The notes: generated by a model from the letters alone, not told the origin. Counted from the stretch's first letter, positions 43,323 through 52,710 are shown. The stretch is 60,514 bases of DNA from DAOPZC01 sp035353175 (GCA_035353175.1 DAOPZC010000024.1:1-60514); one strand, 5' to 3'. Made by a program: numbers and translations.

Positions 43323-44795
43323 TCAATCGATCTCAATGAGTGCGAAGGAGTTCGGCTGCATGAAGAGCCGCGCCGAGCCGCGTCCGGCGTCGGAGAGCGG
43401 CGTATAGGTGTAGGTGCGGATGGCATCCGTCAGATAGCAACGGGCGCCGGTGAAATCGACGTTCGGGATCCTCACGGTCACCGACGCCGTGTCGGTCTCG
43501 TTGTTGTCATCGGAATAGCGCGCCACCATGACGGTGAGACGCGCGTCCTTGCCCTTCGCCGCCACCGCGCGGAACTGTCCGTTCCCCTTGACGTCGCAGG
43601 CGATCTGAGTCCCGCGGGACAAAAGCGCGTGCCAGGCGAGATACGGATAGTACCCCTTCATCGGCCACAACGTCGTGCGATCGAAAATTCCGTTCATCAC
43701 GGTCGACGTGCGGGCGTCGTAGAACATCAAGTGGTCGAGCGGGACTTGCTGGCAGTCGATCATCGTCGCGGCAATGAACGCGGCGCACTTCTGGTTGAAG
43801 CGTCCCGACTCCACCTCGAGAGAGTACACGAAGTCATCACCCCAGCCCTTCACGTAGTTCCATTCGTTGAGAATCGACTCGCTCGCGGCGAATCCGTGTC
43901 GATCCATCATCTTGCGCATGCGTTTGCACATCGCGGCGACATCGCCCGGCTCTCGCGCATAGATGTGCCAAGAGAAGAAGTCGAGAGGCGTCTTCGTATC
44001 CTCGCAGTACCGCAGGAACCGCTCGCCCCACTTCTCGTTCCCCGCCATCGCCGGCCCGCCGATCTTGAGGTCGGGGAACGTGGCCTTCAGGTGCTTCGCC
44101 GCGGTTTCGTAGAAATTGAAGAAGTTGGTCACCGTGCCGCCCCAGGTTCGAGGGCCGGCCGGCGGATTCGCCGGATCGTCCGACACGTCGAGGTCCGCTT
44201 CGTTCCAGATCTCCCAGTAGACGACGTTGAACTGGTTGGAGAACGCGACGTTCCTCGTCGTGCGCGCCGTATCCAAGCCCCAGCCCCAGCCCTCGTTGTA
44301 GTGGCGGATGATGTGCTCGCAGACGCGCGCCCACTTGGCGTAGTCCTTCGGCGGCAGCACACCGTATTTCTTCGGACCGTGCTCGATCGTCTGCCCGAGC
44401 CGGTAGAACACCTTCGTGCCCGCCCTGACGATCGTGTCGAGATAGTGGTCGGTGAACACGAAGTCGTAGTTCTTCGGATCGTTCTCGTCCGCATCGAAGT
44501 CCGGGAACACCGCGCTCACGTCCACCGCATGCGCCCCGCCCGAAACGCAGCCAATCGAATCGTGGAGACGCGCCATCGGAATCCGCGCCGCCTTATATTC
44601 ACTGAAGTTGCCGCGCTTCTGATCGCCGAGGACCGGTGCCACGTTCGGACCGTTGTTCACCGAATTCATCGGCTTGATCGCCCCCAGCTCCATTGACGGG
44701 TCCACCGTGACGTCCGCAGTCGCCGCGGGCTCACGCGCCACGGCTGTCAAGGCAACCGCGCAGGCCGCCGCCAGAATGATTCTCTTTTCGTTCAT
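43323..44795 (-). CDS. Secreted glycoside hydrolase, GH39-like (beta-xylosidase type)
   Basis: 490 residues with signal peptide (MNEKRIILAAACAVALTAVA) and AAGGAAGGG before the ATG. TIM barrel of clan GH-A: the acid/base Glu is in VYWEIWNEADLDV near 198, the nucleophile Glu in ILNEWNYVKGWG near 309, with AGTKVFYRLGQ between strands and a C-terminal beta-sandwich (ARLTVMVARYSDDN, SFALIEID). GH39 includes beta-xylosidases and iduronidases; which applies cannot be told. It is the first gene of the same-strand run toward the alpha-galactosidase. A 14-base motif 20-33 bases before its start also occurs upstream of the GH27 gene. Confidence 0.82.
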   Translation of the reverse strand: MNEKRIILAAACAVALTAVAREPAATADVTVDPSMELGAIKPMNSVNNGPNVAPVLGDQKRGNFSEYKAARIPMARLHDSIGCVSGGAHAVDVSAVFPDFDADENDPKNYDFVFTDHYLDTIVRAGTKVFYRLGQTIEHGPKKYGVLPPKDYAKWARVCEHIIRHYNEGWGWGLDTARTTRNVAFSNQFNVVYWEIWNEADLDVSDDPANPPAGPRTWGGTVTNFFNFYETAAKHLKATFPDLKIGGPAMAGNEKWGERFLRYCEDTKTPLDFFSWHIYAREPGDVAAMCKRMRKMMDRHGFAASESILNEWNYVKGWGDDFVYSLEVESGRFNQKCAAFIAATMIDCQQVPLDHLMFYDARTSTVMNGIFDRTTLWPMKGYYPYLAWHALLSRGTQIACDVKGNGQFRAVAAKGKDARLTVMVARYSDDNNETDTASVTVRIPNVDFTGARCYLTDAIRTYTYTPLSDAGRGSARLFMQPNSFALIEID

Positions 44796-45072
44796 TTACC
44801 CTTCCTTGAGTTTGAATTGAAACATATCCCAGACGCCGGGTGCAAGGTCGATTTTTTTGGTTCACGCGTTTTTGAGCTGCGTCCGGTTTTTGACGAATCG
44901 GGCGATTGTGGAAATAGTCGGAACCGCCTTTGTACAAAACCGAGCTACGCCCCCGCTACCACTGCAAGCCAATTGTCGAAAGTCGAGACGTGACCCTGAT
45001 GCCGCCCTCCTCTGACTCCGGCTCCAGGATGAGCGCCCCTTGTTACACGCTCTCCTCCGCAAACTCCCTCCC

Positions 45073-45099
45073 AAGCCGCCGATTTTTTATGCGGCTTTT
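45073..45099 (+). terminator. Small hairpin with short T run
   Basis: AAGCCGC (45073-45079) pairs with GCGGCTT (45091-45097) across an 11-base T-rich loop, followed by TT. It sits just before the promoter of the large gene and may insulate it; no gene upstream on this strand is obvious. Confidence 0.4.
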
Positions 45100-45104
45100 C
45101 GTGG

Positions 45105-45134
45105 TTGACTCTTTTTACCCCCCCCACGCATAAT
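45105..45134 (+). promoter_or_regulatory. Promoter with homopolymeric C8 tract in the spacer
   Basis: TTGACT (45105-45110) and CATAAT (45129-45134) are separated by 18 bases that include eight consecutive C residues (45118-45125). Slippage in the C tract would change the -35/-10 spacing. The start codon of the large surface protein lies about 210 bases downstream. Promoter assignment is inferred from the two hexamers. Confidence 0.5.
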
Positions 45135-45348
45135 AGAAATATAAAGGGGGCAGGAACTTTTTCTGTCTTCCTTATGGGGTATGGGTGACTTGAATCGTGT
45201 TATATGTGTTCGTATATCCCTATTGTCTTTTGTTCAAAAGTGAAGATTGCGGTTTGCAATTTCATGGTGCAGGGAACATCGGACGCGGTTGTCCGTGCGT
45301 TCGACCATCGCGTAAACAGATGCTGTGAGCTGAACGGGGAGGGACCAG

Positions 45349-48300
45349 ATGAAACGGTTTGCCAAATGGTGCGTGTGTTTTTCGGTTGTGCTGATGTGTT
45401 CGCAAAACGCATGGGCAGCGGATTCTACTGGGGCGACGATCGACCGGAGGATGCTCTTCAACGCCTGGGCATTTTATACGCAGGGATCCTATTACGCCGC
45501 CAACTGGACGCATGTGGGTCCGGCTCCGGCATCCTTCCCTTCCGGCATGAAATGGTTGCTGCCCGGCACGAACCATATCCACTCGGCGGGCTGGAAGCTG
45601 ACCGCCTGCCGCGCCGGCACGTCCGCAAAAACAAGTGCGAGTGCGTTGCTTATCCCCCCGCTGCTCTATGGCACTTCGAGCACGAACTGGCAGGCGAGCC
45701 TGCAGAATACGCTGGACGCGAAGATCGAGACGCCCTTTTATACCGAAGGCGTCGGGACCATCTATTTCGAGGCGATCAACGTTGACCCGGCGTCACCGAC
45801 CGAGATCACCGTCGAAATCGCGACCAACATGATCGACCATCTCTATGCCGGCGGGCCGACCAACGTCATGTTGACGGAGGAGACGGAGCAGTATACCTAT
45901 AACTGGCTGCCGCTGGATGTGCTGACGCTCAATGCGGCGTCAACGAACGACCTGACCCGTTATCAGCGGATCCTGAACTACCGGGAGGCCGCCCGGGTCC
46001 GCATCCGGCGCACGGGCTCCGTTTACACGGGGGTTCCGAGTCTTGATGCCATGTTCACGGCCGTGGACAACATCTGCGTCTCGCTGCCGCCGTCGGACGT
46101 GGTGATCCGGCGTCCGGAGGCGGTTTTCCAGCCCGGGCATCCCGCTGCGGGCACGAATCTTATCATCCGGTGTTACGTCGACAATTTCAGCACGAACGAC
46201 TATGCGCGCACCGACCATGCCAAACGGACCGTTACGGCGTATTACCGCTGGCGGTATCTCGACCAGATGTCCAACAGCTGGTCGAGTCTGCCGATGGAGT
46301 ATGTCGCAGGCACGGGAGACGGGCTCGGGAACGGCGAGCGGTATCAGGTGGGCTTGCCCGGCCAGGCCGAGGTCGGCGATCTGGAGTATTATTTCGTCTG
46401 CGACTTCGACGGATACCGGTATCTGCAAACGGATTATACGAAGACGGGTTATACGTATATAACGGAATCGCTCTCGCCGAAGACGCTCCGGGGCGGCGCG
46501 TCGGAGCCTGACGGCCGCGAGTTCTACGCGCGGCTGCGGCGGTATTCGTCGCGCTTCGGCAACATGTATCTGGACCGTGGCACCAACGAGGCTCCCGTCG
46601 AGATGACGTTGACGGGGGATGACGAGTGGGTCGGCATGGTGCCGCTCGGCAAGGGCGCCGTCACGAACGTGGCGTGGCGTTTTAAGGCCGTGAACACCTA
46701 TGTGCCGGACGAGGACTCCTTTTCGACGAACCCGGTTTATTGGGCCGAGCAGGCGCAGGCCGATGTCGGGACGGTCCCGTACGGCGGCATGTGTGTGGAG
46801 ACCGACGGCGCGACGCCCATCCGGGTGACGGTGGGCGAGGGCGGCTATCTGAAGGTCGTGTTCAACACCCGCACGATGCAGTTTGTGGCCTGCCGCTGCG
46901 AGTATCAGAATTTCAATGAGTGGCCGGCGCCGCCGGCCACCTTCACGGAAAGCGGCGGACAGCCCTCCAAGCAGCGGTTCATCAACACGTTCGACGGGTG
47001 GTCGACAAACGTCGACACGCGGCACCTCGAGGCGATCGTCGGCTATCCGTCCGCCACCAACGTGTATTGGCGCGAGCCCGTCACGACGCTGGGCGACTGG
47101 GTCGCGGGCAGCGCCAAATACGTTTCGGAGCGGTTCGAGGCTGACGCGGTCAACAAGCCGGAGGGCACGGTCAGGCTGCGCAACTTGGCGCTGCGGCTGA
47201 AAGGCGGCGACGGCACGCTCAATCTGGGCTATGTCTACAACCATGTCGCAACGCGGCCCGACGGGCTCAAGCAGATTTCCTTCAAGTGCCGGCTGGGCCA
47301 GCCGGCGGACCCGTACGATATCGCCTACAACAATGCGGGTTTCACAAAGCAAAACTATTTGCTCCGGGCGAACGTGCTGGGCGACACCAGCGTGGCGCCG
47401 GAAGCGCCTTCCGTCTCGCTGATCGCCTATTACACGGGCCCCGATAATTTCTACGAGCTCCGCATGACCCAGATCCCGTATACCGGAACCACAATGAGCG
47501 ACGACAAGAGCGTGCGGCTCCAGCTCTTCAAGTGGGTGAACGGCGTGGAGAATCCGCTGGGCTCGCCTGTGACACGGGTTGCACGGCTGCGCGACCGCAC
47601 GACGGCGGAATTGCGCATTTACAATACGAGTGCATCCTCGGTCGATATCAAGTGCAAATTCGGGGCCACCGACAACGTGTTGACCGTTACGGACGGCTCT
47701 TCCCCGCACCTCAAGGGCACGTTCGGGTTCCTGTCTGCGGAATGTCAGGCGAACTTCTCGGCGGTCTACACGCAGCCGACCACTACCGGCGCGTACCCGA
47801 TGGGGACGGCTACGGATGAACTGCCCGCTTCGCAGCCGGGTTTCGATACGCTGCAGCCGAACTGGGTGGTCCCCTACGGGCGTTTTGTCTGCACGAGAGA
47901 GTTCACGCCCTACGGGATCTACTCGGTGACGCCGAACCAGAACATCGGGATTTATTTGCAGGACTCGGACCGTAACGGCGAGAGCGAGCCGGGGGAGCCC
48001 GGGACGCAGGACTGGAAGCTGATGACGCAGGTCGCGGTGCCCGGCTTCGGGTACACGCTCCGGACGGTGCCGGTTTACAGCTGGCAGTCGAAGTTCGCGA
48101 TGCTGCAGGTGATGGGCGGAGGGGCGGATGTGATCGTGGATGAGATAGAGGTCCGGTCTTGGCGCGGCCAGCAGACGCCCGATCCGGAAGAGGACGGCGA
48201 TTGGCTTGCGACCGAGGCGTGGGTGGTGACCAACAGCGCGGCGCTGGGCAACGTCGTCCAGCTCGATCACACGCGGGCCAATCCCGACGAGGCTCAGGCG

Positions 48301-50988
48301 ATCAGTTCGCCGCTGTTGAACAACGGCATGGGCATGCTGGAATTCGATTATAAGGTGCTGCGCCCCCCCGCGAAAATCACGGTGCAGTATGCGTCCGATT
48401 ATGACAGTTCGAATTGGCTGCCGATCAGGTCTTTGATTGTGAGTAACGCGATGCCGGCTTTTGTGCATGAGGTGTTTCATTTGCGCACCAACGCGCCGGG
48501 CTACCTGCGTGTGCTGAATGACCGCGCCGGTGGATTCACGAACGCGCTGGTCGAAATCAACAATGCCACAGCCTGGGATGAACCCGAGGTGGGCGACGCC
48601 GATTGGCTGGCCTATAATGTGAAGATTACGGATACGGACCGAGAGCGGATCATGCTGGACGAGACCAAGATGTGTTCCCTGAACAACAGCCAGACGGCGG
48701 AAACGGATCCGTACCAGACGTTGTATCCGGAGGCCTACGTGAAGAGTCCCCGGTTGCGCTGGGGGCTGGGTTCGATCTCGTTCATGGCGCGGGCCTACAC
48801 CAACACACAGTCCGCCACCGTGTCGGTGTACGCCACGACCTCCGCCGACGGGCCGCGTGCCATTCAAACCGATTGGGTCAGCATAACCAATTATACGGTC
48901 TCGGGCACGCTGTTCGCGCCGTATTCGTTTATGCCGTCGGACGGGCGTCATTATACGGCGGTCAAACTGGCCGTGCCGACGATTCCTGCCGGAGGGACCG
49001 GTCGTTGCTGTCTTGAAGAGATTACGATTTCCGAGCCGGTCTTCCCGGAAGACTTCGCGATCAGCAACGTTACACTGACGGTCGAGGGCGGCATGGGAGG
49101 AGGCACGTATGCGAAGGGACAACGCGTCACGATCGAGGCCGACGCCGCACCGACGGGATATATTTTTGAGCGGTGGGTGGGCGCGACACAATATGTCGAG
49201 AACATCACCTCAGCAACCACTGTCGTAACAATGCCTGCATCCGGCATTTCGCTTACAGCGACCTATTGTCTTTCCGCATTATCCATGGCTGGCGGTGTTC
49301 CGATTGCTCCAACCGGCAACACCAACGCCGTGCGTACCGTATCTGACAACTCCGATGGCAGCGGTAATTCCGTCAGACTGGGAGGAATTGGGCTGTTGGA
49401 TGACGGGAGAACCGCAGGAATTGATTTTATTGTGACGGGACCGGGCGTGCTGTCGTTCGACTGGAAAGTATCGAGCGAGGGGAATTACGACCTGTTGCGT
49501 TTCTACGAGGTCGGGACAGGCGCGACCAACCAGATCTCGGGAACCGGATCGGAATGGACACGGGTCTTCGTGACAGTCACGGGTGAACCGGATACCGTCC
49601 ATGTCTTTCGCTGGGAGTATGTGAAAGATCCCGTCGGCGACTATGTGGGTGAGGACTGCGGGTGGATCGATGCGATATCGTGGGCACCCTTTTATGAACT
49701 CACCGTGATCGGCGGCATCGGCGGCGGCGCTTATACCAACGGCACTGCGGTAACGATCACATCGGACGCGCCAACCGCACACCACCAATTCTTCCGTTGG
49801 ACAGGTGACACCAATACCGTAGCCGATGTTTTTTCCTCCTCAACGACATTATCGATGCCTTCAACGAATGTGTTCGTAACTGCAACGTACACGCCGATCC
49901 TATACACCCTTTCTGTCGTCAACGGCAGCGGCGGCGGGACATATTCATTTGACTCAGCAGTTAAGATCGGCGCGACGCACTATGCGGGCAAGCGCTTCTA
50001 CCGCTGGACCGGAGATGTGGACACCGTTGCCGATGTGACGGTCGAAACAACCACGGTTCACATTGCCGATAAAACGCTATCCGTCTTTGCCACCTACAGC
50101 GTTCCTCTGACGGTCAATACAGGCACAGGAAGCGGATGGTATCCGGAAGGCTCGAAGGTGACCGTGACCGCCGATCCTGATCCGCTTTACATGGAATTCG
50201 GCGGCTGGACGGGTGACGCTGCCGGACTGCTGGCGGATCCGACATTGCGGACAACGACTTTGTCGATTCCGACAGGGCCTGCATCGCTGACGGCCGTCTA
50301 CCGAAATTCCATAGCACGAGTCGCGGGCTGCTACGGGCGTACTTTTACCAGTTGGGGCACATCCGACGGTGTTTCTGCGGACACGGCGGCGTCGTCGCCT
50401 TCCGGGACTCCTGCCGTGAAACTCGGAGGTTCTGGCGTCGTGCCGGACAACGGTTTTGCCGCATTCGAGACCGTGGTCAACGGGAGCGGAACTGTGACGT
50501 TCTGGTGGAAGGTGTCGAGCGAGAGCGATGCCGACTACCTGACGTTCAAGTTGGACGGCATTCAGGTCGCGGCCATCTCGGGCACCAAAGGCTCATGGGC
50601 GCAGGTCTCCAATCGTGTCGAGGGCGCGGGCGTCACCCACACCCTGCGTTGGGAGTATGTCAAAAACGGATCCCTCAACAGCAGCATCGACGCCGGCTGG
50701 GTGGATGACATCATATGGACGGGCGACATTCCCGATCCCGTTATCAGACCCGACATCCGTACCGCAACTGCCACCAACAACACGTTCGCGTTCACATTCC
50801 ACGGCGAACGCGGCATACCCTACACCATCTACAGTAACGCCGCGCTCAGCGCCTGGGGGTGGGCGCCCATGGCCACCGTGCCGCAGGAAAGGGGAGAGAC
50901 CAACGGCGTCTTCCGTTTTGAGGCCACTGTTTTCCCGCCTTTCGGCCAGCACTCTGGGTTCTACCGCGTCATTGGGGGCATGGAATAA
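45349..50988 (+). CDS. Giant secreted surface protein with InlB-type B repeats and duplicated beta-sandwich domains
   Basis: 1879 residues; GGAGGG precedes the ATG. Signal peptide: MKRFAKWCVCFSVVLMCSQN...WA. The first 1200 residues are beta-rich with several jelly-roll-like segments. Four InlB-type/Flg_new-like B repeats are visible, starting near 1243 (LTVEGGMGGGTY), 1450 (LTVIGGIGGGAY), 1520 (LSVVNGSGGGTY) and 1587 (LTVNTGTGSGWY); each carries a RWTGD- or RWVGA-like turn. Two copies of a MAM-like beta-sandwich lie near 1312-1445 and 1654-1790, sharing WKVSSE, ISGT, LRWEYVK/FRWEYVK and GWVDDI/GWIDAI. The C-terminus ends in SGFYRVIGG, a sorting-like or domain ending common in this kind of surface protein. 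Likely adhesion or glycan binding. No catalytic motif seen. Confidence 0.8.
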   Translation: MKRFAKWCVCFSVVLMCSQNAWAADSTGATIDRRMLFNAWAFYTQGSYYAANWTHVGPAPASFPSGMKWLLPGTNHIHSAGWKLTACRAGTSAKTSASALLIPPLLYGTSSTNWQASLQNTLDAKIETPFYTEGVGTIYFEAINVDPASPTEITVEIATNMIDHLYAGGPTNVMLTEETEQYTYNWLPLDVLTLNAASTNDLTRYQRILNYREAARVRIRRTGSVYTGVPSLDAMFTAVDNICVSLPPSDVVIRRPEAVFQPGHPAAGTNLIIRCYVDNFSTNDYARTDHAKRTVTAYYRWRYLDQMSNSWSSLPMEYVAGTGDGLGNGERYQVGLPGQAEVGDLEYYFVCDFDGYRYLQTDYTKTGYTYITESLSPKTLRGGASEPDGREFYARLRRYSSRFGNMYLDRGTNEAPVEMTLTGDDEWVGMVPLGKGAVTNVAWRFKAVNTYVPDEDSFSTNPVYWAEQAQADVGTVPYGGMCVETDGATPIRVTVGEGGYLKVVFNTRTMQFVACRCEYQNFNEWPAPPATFTESGGQPSKQRFINTFDGWSTNVDTRHLEAIVGYPSATNVYWREPVTTLGDWVAGSAKYVSERFEADAVNKPEGTVRLRNLALRLKGGDGTLNLGYVYNHVATRPDGLKQISFKCRLGQPADPYDIAYNNAGFTKQNYLLRANVLGDTSVAPEAPSVSLIAYYTGPDNFYELRMTQIPYTGTTMSDDKSVRLQLFKWVNGVENPLGSPVTRVARLRDRTTAELRIYNTSASSVDIKCKFGATDNVLTVTDGSSPHLKGTFGFLSAECQANFSAVYTQPTTTGAYPMGTATDELPASQPGFDTLQPNWVVPYGRFVCTREFTPYGIYSVTPNQNIGIYLQDSDRNGESEPGEPGTQDWKLMTQVAVPGFGYTLRTVPVYSWQSKFAMLQVMGGGADVIVDEIEVRSWRGQQTPDPEEDGDWLATEAWVVTNSAALGNVVQLDHTRANPDEAQAISSPLLNNGMGMLEFDYKVLRPPAKITVQYASDYDSSNWLPIRSLIVSNAMPAFVHEVFHLRTNAPGYLRVLNDRAGGFTNALVEINNATAWDEPEVGDADWLAYNVKITDTDRERIMLDETKMCSLNNSQTAETDPYQTLYPEAYVKSPRLRWGLGSISFMARAYTNTQSATVSVYATTSADGPRAIQTDWVSITNYTVSGTLFAPYSFMPSDGRHYTAVKLAVPTIPAGGTGRCCLEEITISEPVFPEDFAISNVTLTVEGGMGGGTYAKGQRVTIEADAAPTGYIFERWVGATQYVENITSATTVVTMPASGISLTATYCLSALSMAGGVPIAPTGNTNAVRTVSDNSDGSGNSVRLGGIGLLDDGRTAGIDFIVTGPGVLSFDWKVSSEGNYDLLRFYEVGTGATNQISGTGSEWTRVFVTVTGEPDTVHVFRWEYVKDPVGDYVGEDCGWIDAISWAPFYELTVIGGIGGGAYTNGTAVTITSDAPTAHHQFFRWTGDTNTVADVFSSSTTLSMPSTNVFVTATYTPILYTLSVVNGSGGGTYSFDSAVKIGATHYAGKRFYRWTGDVDTVADVTVETTTVHIADKTLSVFATYSVPLTVNTGTGSGWYPEGSKVTVTADPDPLYMEFGGWTGDAAGLLADPTLRTTTLSIPTGPASLTAVYRNSIARVAGCYGRTFTSWGTSDGVSADTAASSPSGTPAVKLGGSGVVPDNGFAAFETVVNGSGTVTFWWKVSSESDADYLTFKLDGIQVAAISGTKGSWAQVSNRVEGAGVTHTLRWEYVKNGSLNSSIDAGWVDDIIWTGDIPDPVIRPDIRTATATNNTFAFTFHGERGIPYTIYSNAALSAWGWAPMATVPQERGETNGVFRFEATVFPPFGQHSGFYRVIGGME

Positions 50989-51119
50989 CGTTACATGATC
51001 ATCGACCTCTCCGGAGGGCCAAGCGCTGCGAGCGATCCAACCGACTGTTCTGCCCCTTGGTCCGGATGGCCTGTATCCGCAGCGGATAGCGCACGTCGTC
51101 GCAGGCTGGCGCGATCCGC

Positions 51120-51791
51120 TTAAAATTTGTCCCTGAATATTTTCCTGACGGCAAAGACAAAGCCAACAATCACGGCGATCGAGACCGCCGCAAACGAGAA
51201 AAGGCAGAACCCGATTTTGCTCCAGAAAATCATGTGGAACGGTTTGTCGAAGAACTTTAACTTCAGCTGCGGAATCAGCCAAACCGCTTTTAGCGCTTCG
51301 CCGGGAGGGAAAGATTCGGCCTGGCCCACGACGAACACATATCGGCCGACGTTTTCAGGACGGTGGATTTTGATGTCGTAGGTGCCGGCCGGTGCCGCGA
51401 TCTTCTTGAATTCCGGCCCCTGGAAATAATTGTCGTTGGCATACTTCTCGTGAAACGGCGTCCAACCGGATTTGCTCCCGTCCATCACGAAAACGGCGGT
51501 ACCGCCATCGGTCCGGGTGTGTGTGATTTCCGCTGAAATGTCTTTAGCGACGCCTTTCACGTCGGGGACCAGCAGGCTGACGTACAGGTCAAACGGCTCG
51601 CCACTGACGATCATGTAACGCGCAGGCACGCCGTTCATGATCCCGTAATAAGCCTGGGACACTTCAGGATTCTTAATTTCCACAACCCTGTCTTGGGTAA
51701 TGAACCTGGGTTGGTGCGCCGGCGCGGACAACGGCAGGAGCAGCGCCGCAACGACGGCGAAAGAAGTCCTTCTTTTCTTGAAATCAGGCAT
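51120..51791 (-). CDS. Exported protein with C-terminal membrane anchor, unknown function
   Basis: 223 residues from the ATG at 51791. Signal peptide: MPDFKKRRTSFAVVAALLLPLSAPA. The periplasmic part (about 25-175) is a beta-rich domain (YMIVSGEPFDLYVSLLVPDV, PAGTYDIKIHRPENVGRYVF). One hydrophobic helix lies near 190-212 (FCLFSFAAVSIAVIVGFVF), followed by a short basic tail, so the domain faces the periplasm. No family is recognised. No strong ribosome site precedes this ATG; the frame continues upstream into a ferredoxin-like stretch that does have one (see next entry), so translation may start there. Confidence 0.65.
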   Translation of the reverse strand: MPDFKKRRTSFAVVAALLLPLSAPAHQPRFITQDRVVEIKNPEVSQAYYGIMNGVPARYMIVSGEPFDLYVSLLVPDVKGVAKDISAEITHTRTDGGTAVFVMDGSKSGWTPFHEKYANDNYFQGPEFKKIAAPAGTYDIKIHRPENVGRYVFVVGQAESFPPGEALKAVWLIPQLKLKFFDKPFHMIFWSKIGFCLFSFAAVSIAVIVGFVFAVRKIFRDKF

Positions 51792-51929
51792 ATTTCGGCG
51801 TCCAATGATAGAATGCGTTTGAACGGGTGAATGACGGAGAAGTGTACAGTTGATGCTCTTCGCCACGCAATCACGTACGCATTGCCCGCAGCGCGTGCAT
51901 CTGGTCTCATCCACAACAAACTGTAGCAT
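51792..51929 (-). pseudogene. Truncated ferredoxin/nitroreductase N-terminus fused in frame to the exported protein
   Basis: From the ATG at 51929, preceded by GGAGG seven bases away, the frame reads MLQFVVDETRCTRCGQCVRD then CVAKSI. The cysteine pattern C-x2-C-x2-C-x3-C is a 4Fe-4S ferredoxin half, the usual start of ferredoxin-nitroreductase proteins. After about 27 residues the similarity stops; the second cluster and the nitroreductase domain are missing. About 20 unrelated residues then lead into the signal peptide of the exported protein. A deletion joining two genes is the simplest reading. A signal peptide at residue 48 of a fused product would not be expected to work well. Confidence 0.55.
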
Positions 51930-52086
51930 CACTCAACCTCCGTTGTCTCGATTTCACCGTACCTTGAATATCCCAGAAACACGGGATCGTGTCGAGGCCG
52001 TTGACTGCAGATGTCGGCCCTGCGCACAAACCGCTTCCCCCCCATCCGTCCTTCATGCTACAACTATGCACATGGAGAAGGCACCG

Positions 52087-52710
52087 ATGGTCATCGAACG
52101 GTTCGGAATCTACCTCGTCATCACGAATCCCGTCACCTCTTATGAGACGTGCGCCGAGGCCGCGGTCACGGCGGATGTGCGTTACATCCAGCTGCGCATG
52201 AAAAAGGCCCCGCGCGAACAGATCGTCGCCACAGCCCGGAACCTGCGGTCTGTCACCCTCGGCACCGCCACGCGGTTCATCGTCAACGATGATCCCGCCA
52301 TCGCCGCCGAGGTTGGCGCCGACGGCGTGCACCTGGGACAGGACGACATGCCACTGTCCGAGGCGCGCCGCCGCTACGCTTCGTTGCGCTTCTTCGGCCT
52401 CTCCACGCACAGCCAGGAGCAAGCGAAACGCGCCGCTGACGTCACGCCCGACTACTGCGGCGTCGGCCCCGTCTTCGCCACGCCAACCAAAGACATCCCC
52501 GACCCGGCGCTGGGGCCGGAACAGGCAGGCGCGATCATCCGCGCAGCCCCGTTCACCACCGTCGCCATCGGCGGCATCAATGAGACGAACCTCTCCGACG
52601 TGTTGCGCGCCGGCGCCCTCAACTTCGCGGTCGTGCGCAGCGTCTGTCTTGACCCCGCGCCCCTCGATGCCATCCGGCGACTGCAAGATCTCTGGCACGC
52701 CTTCCAATGA
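52087..52710 (+). CDS. thiE: Thiamine-phosphate synthase
   Basis: 207 residues; the ATG at 52087 follows GGAGAAGG by five bases and begins the fold. The enzyme joins HMP-pyrophosphate and thiazole phosphate. Blocks: YIQLRMKK, FIVNDDPAIAAEVGADGVHLGQDD, GVGPVFATPTKDIPDPALG and the phosphate-binding VAIGGINETN. The open frame extends upstream to 51850 but with no family similarity. No other thiamine genes and no TPP riboswitch signature are visible. It overlaps the next gene by four bases (ATGA). Confidence 0.93.
   Translation: MVIERFGIYLVITNPVTSYETCAEAAVTADVRYIQLRMKKAPREQIVATARNLRSVTLGTATRFIVNDDPAIAAEVGADGVHLGQDDMPLSEARRRYASLRFFGLSTHSQEQAKRAADVTPDYCGVGPVFATPTKDIPDPALGPEQAGAIIRAAPFTTVAIGGINETNLSDVLRAGALNFAVVRSVCLDPAPLDAIRRLQDLWHAFQ

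Larger units (their letters stand above)
44796..45348. other. 553-base intergenic region between GH39 and the large surface protein
   Basis: No convincing gene. It holds the GH39 promoter area, a hairpin (45073-45099), a forward promoter with an eight-C spacer (45105-45134) and about 200 bases of leader before the large gene. Short frames here have no recognisable product. The base composition is more AT-rich near the promoter than in the flanking genes. Confidence 0.6.

Noticed and set aside
44930..45133. 67-codon forward frame in the intergenic region
   Set aside because: It spans the hairpin, the promoter -35 and the C tract; no ribosome site and no recognisable product.
45940..49191. 1083-codon open frame on the reverse strand
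   Set aside because: Antisense to the giant surface protein, which has a signal peptide, ribosome site and known repeats; Arg/His-rich shadow.
51930..52086. TPP riboswitch before thiE
   Set aside because: The conserved CTGAGA and ACCTGA blocks of the TPP aptamer are not present.
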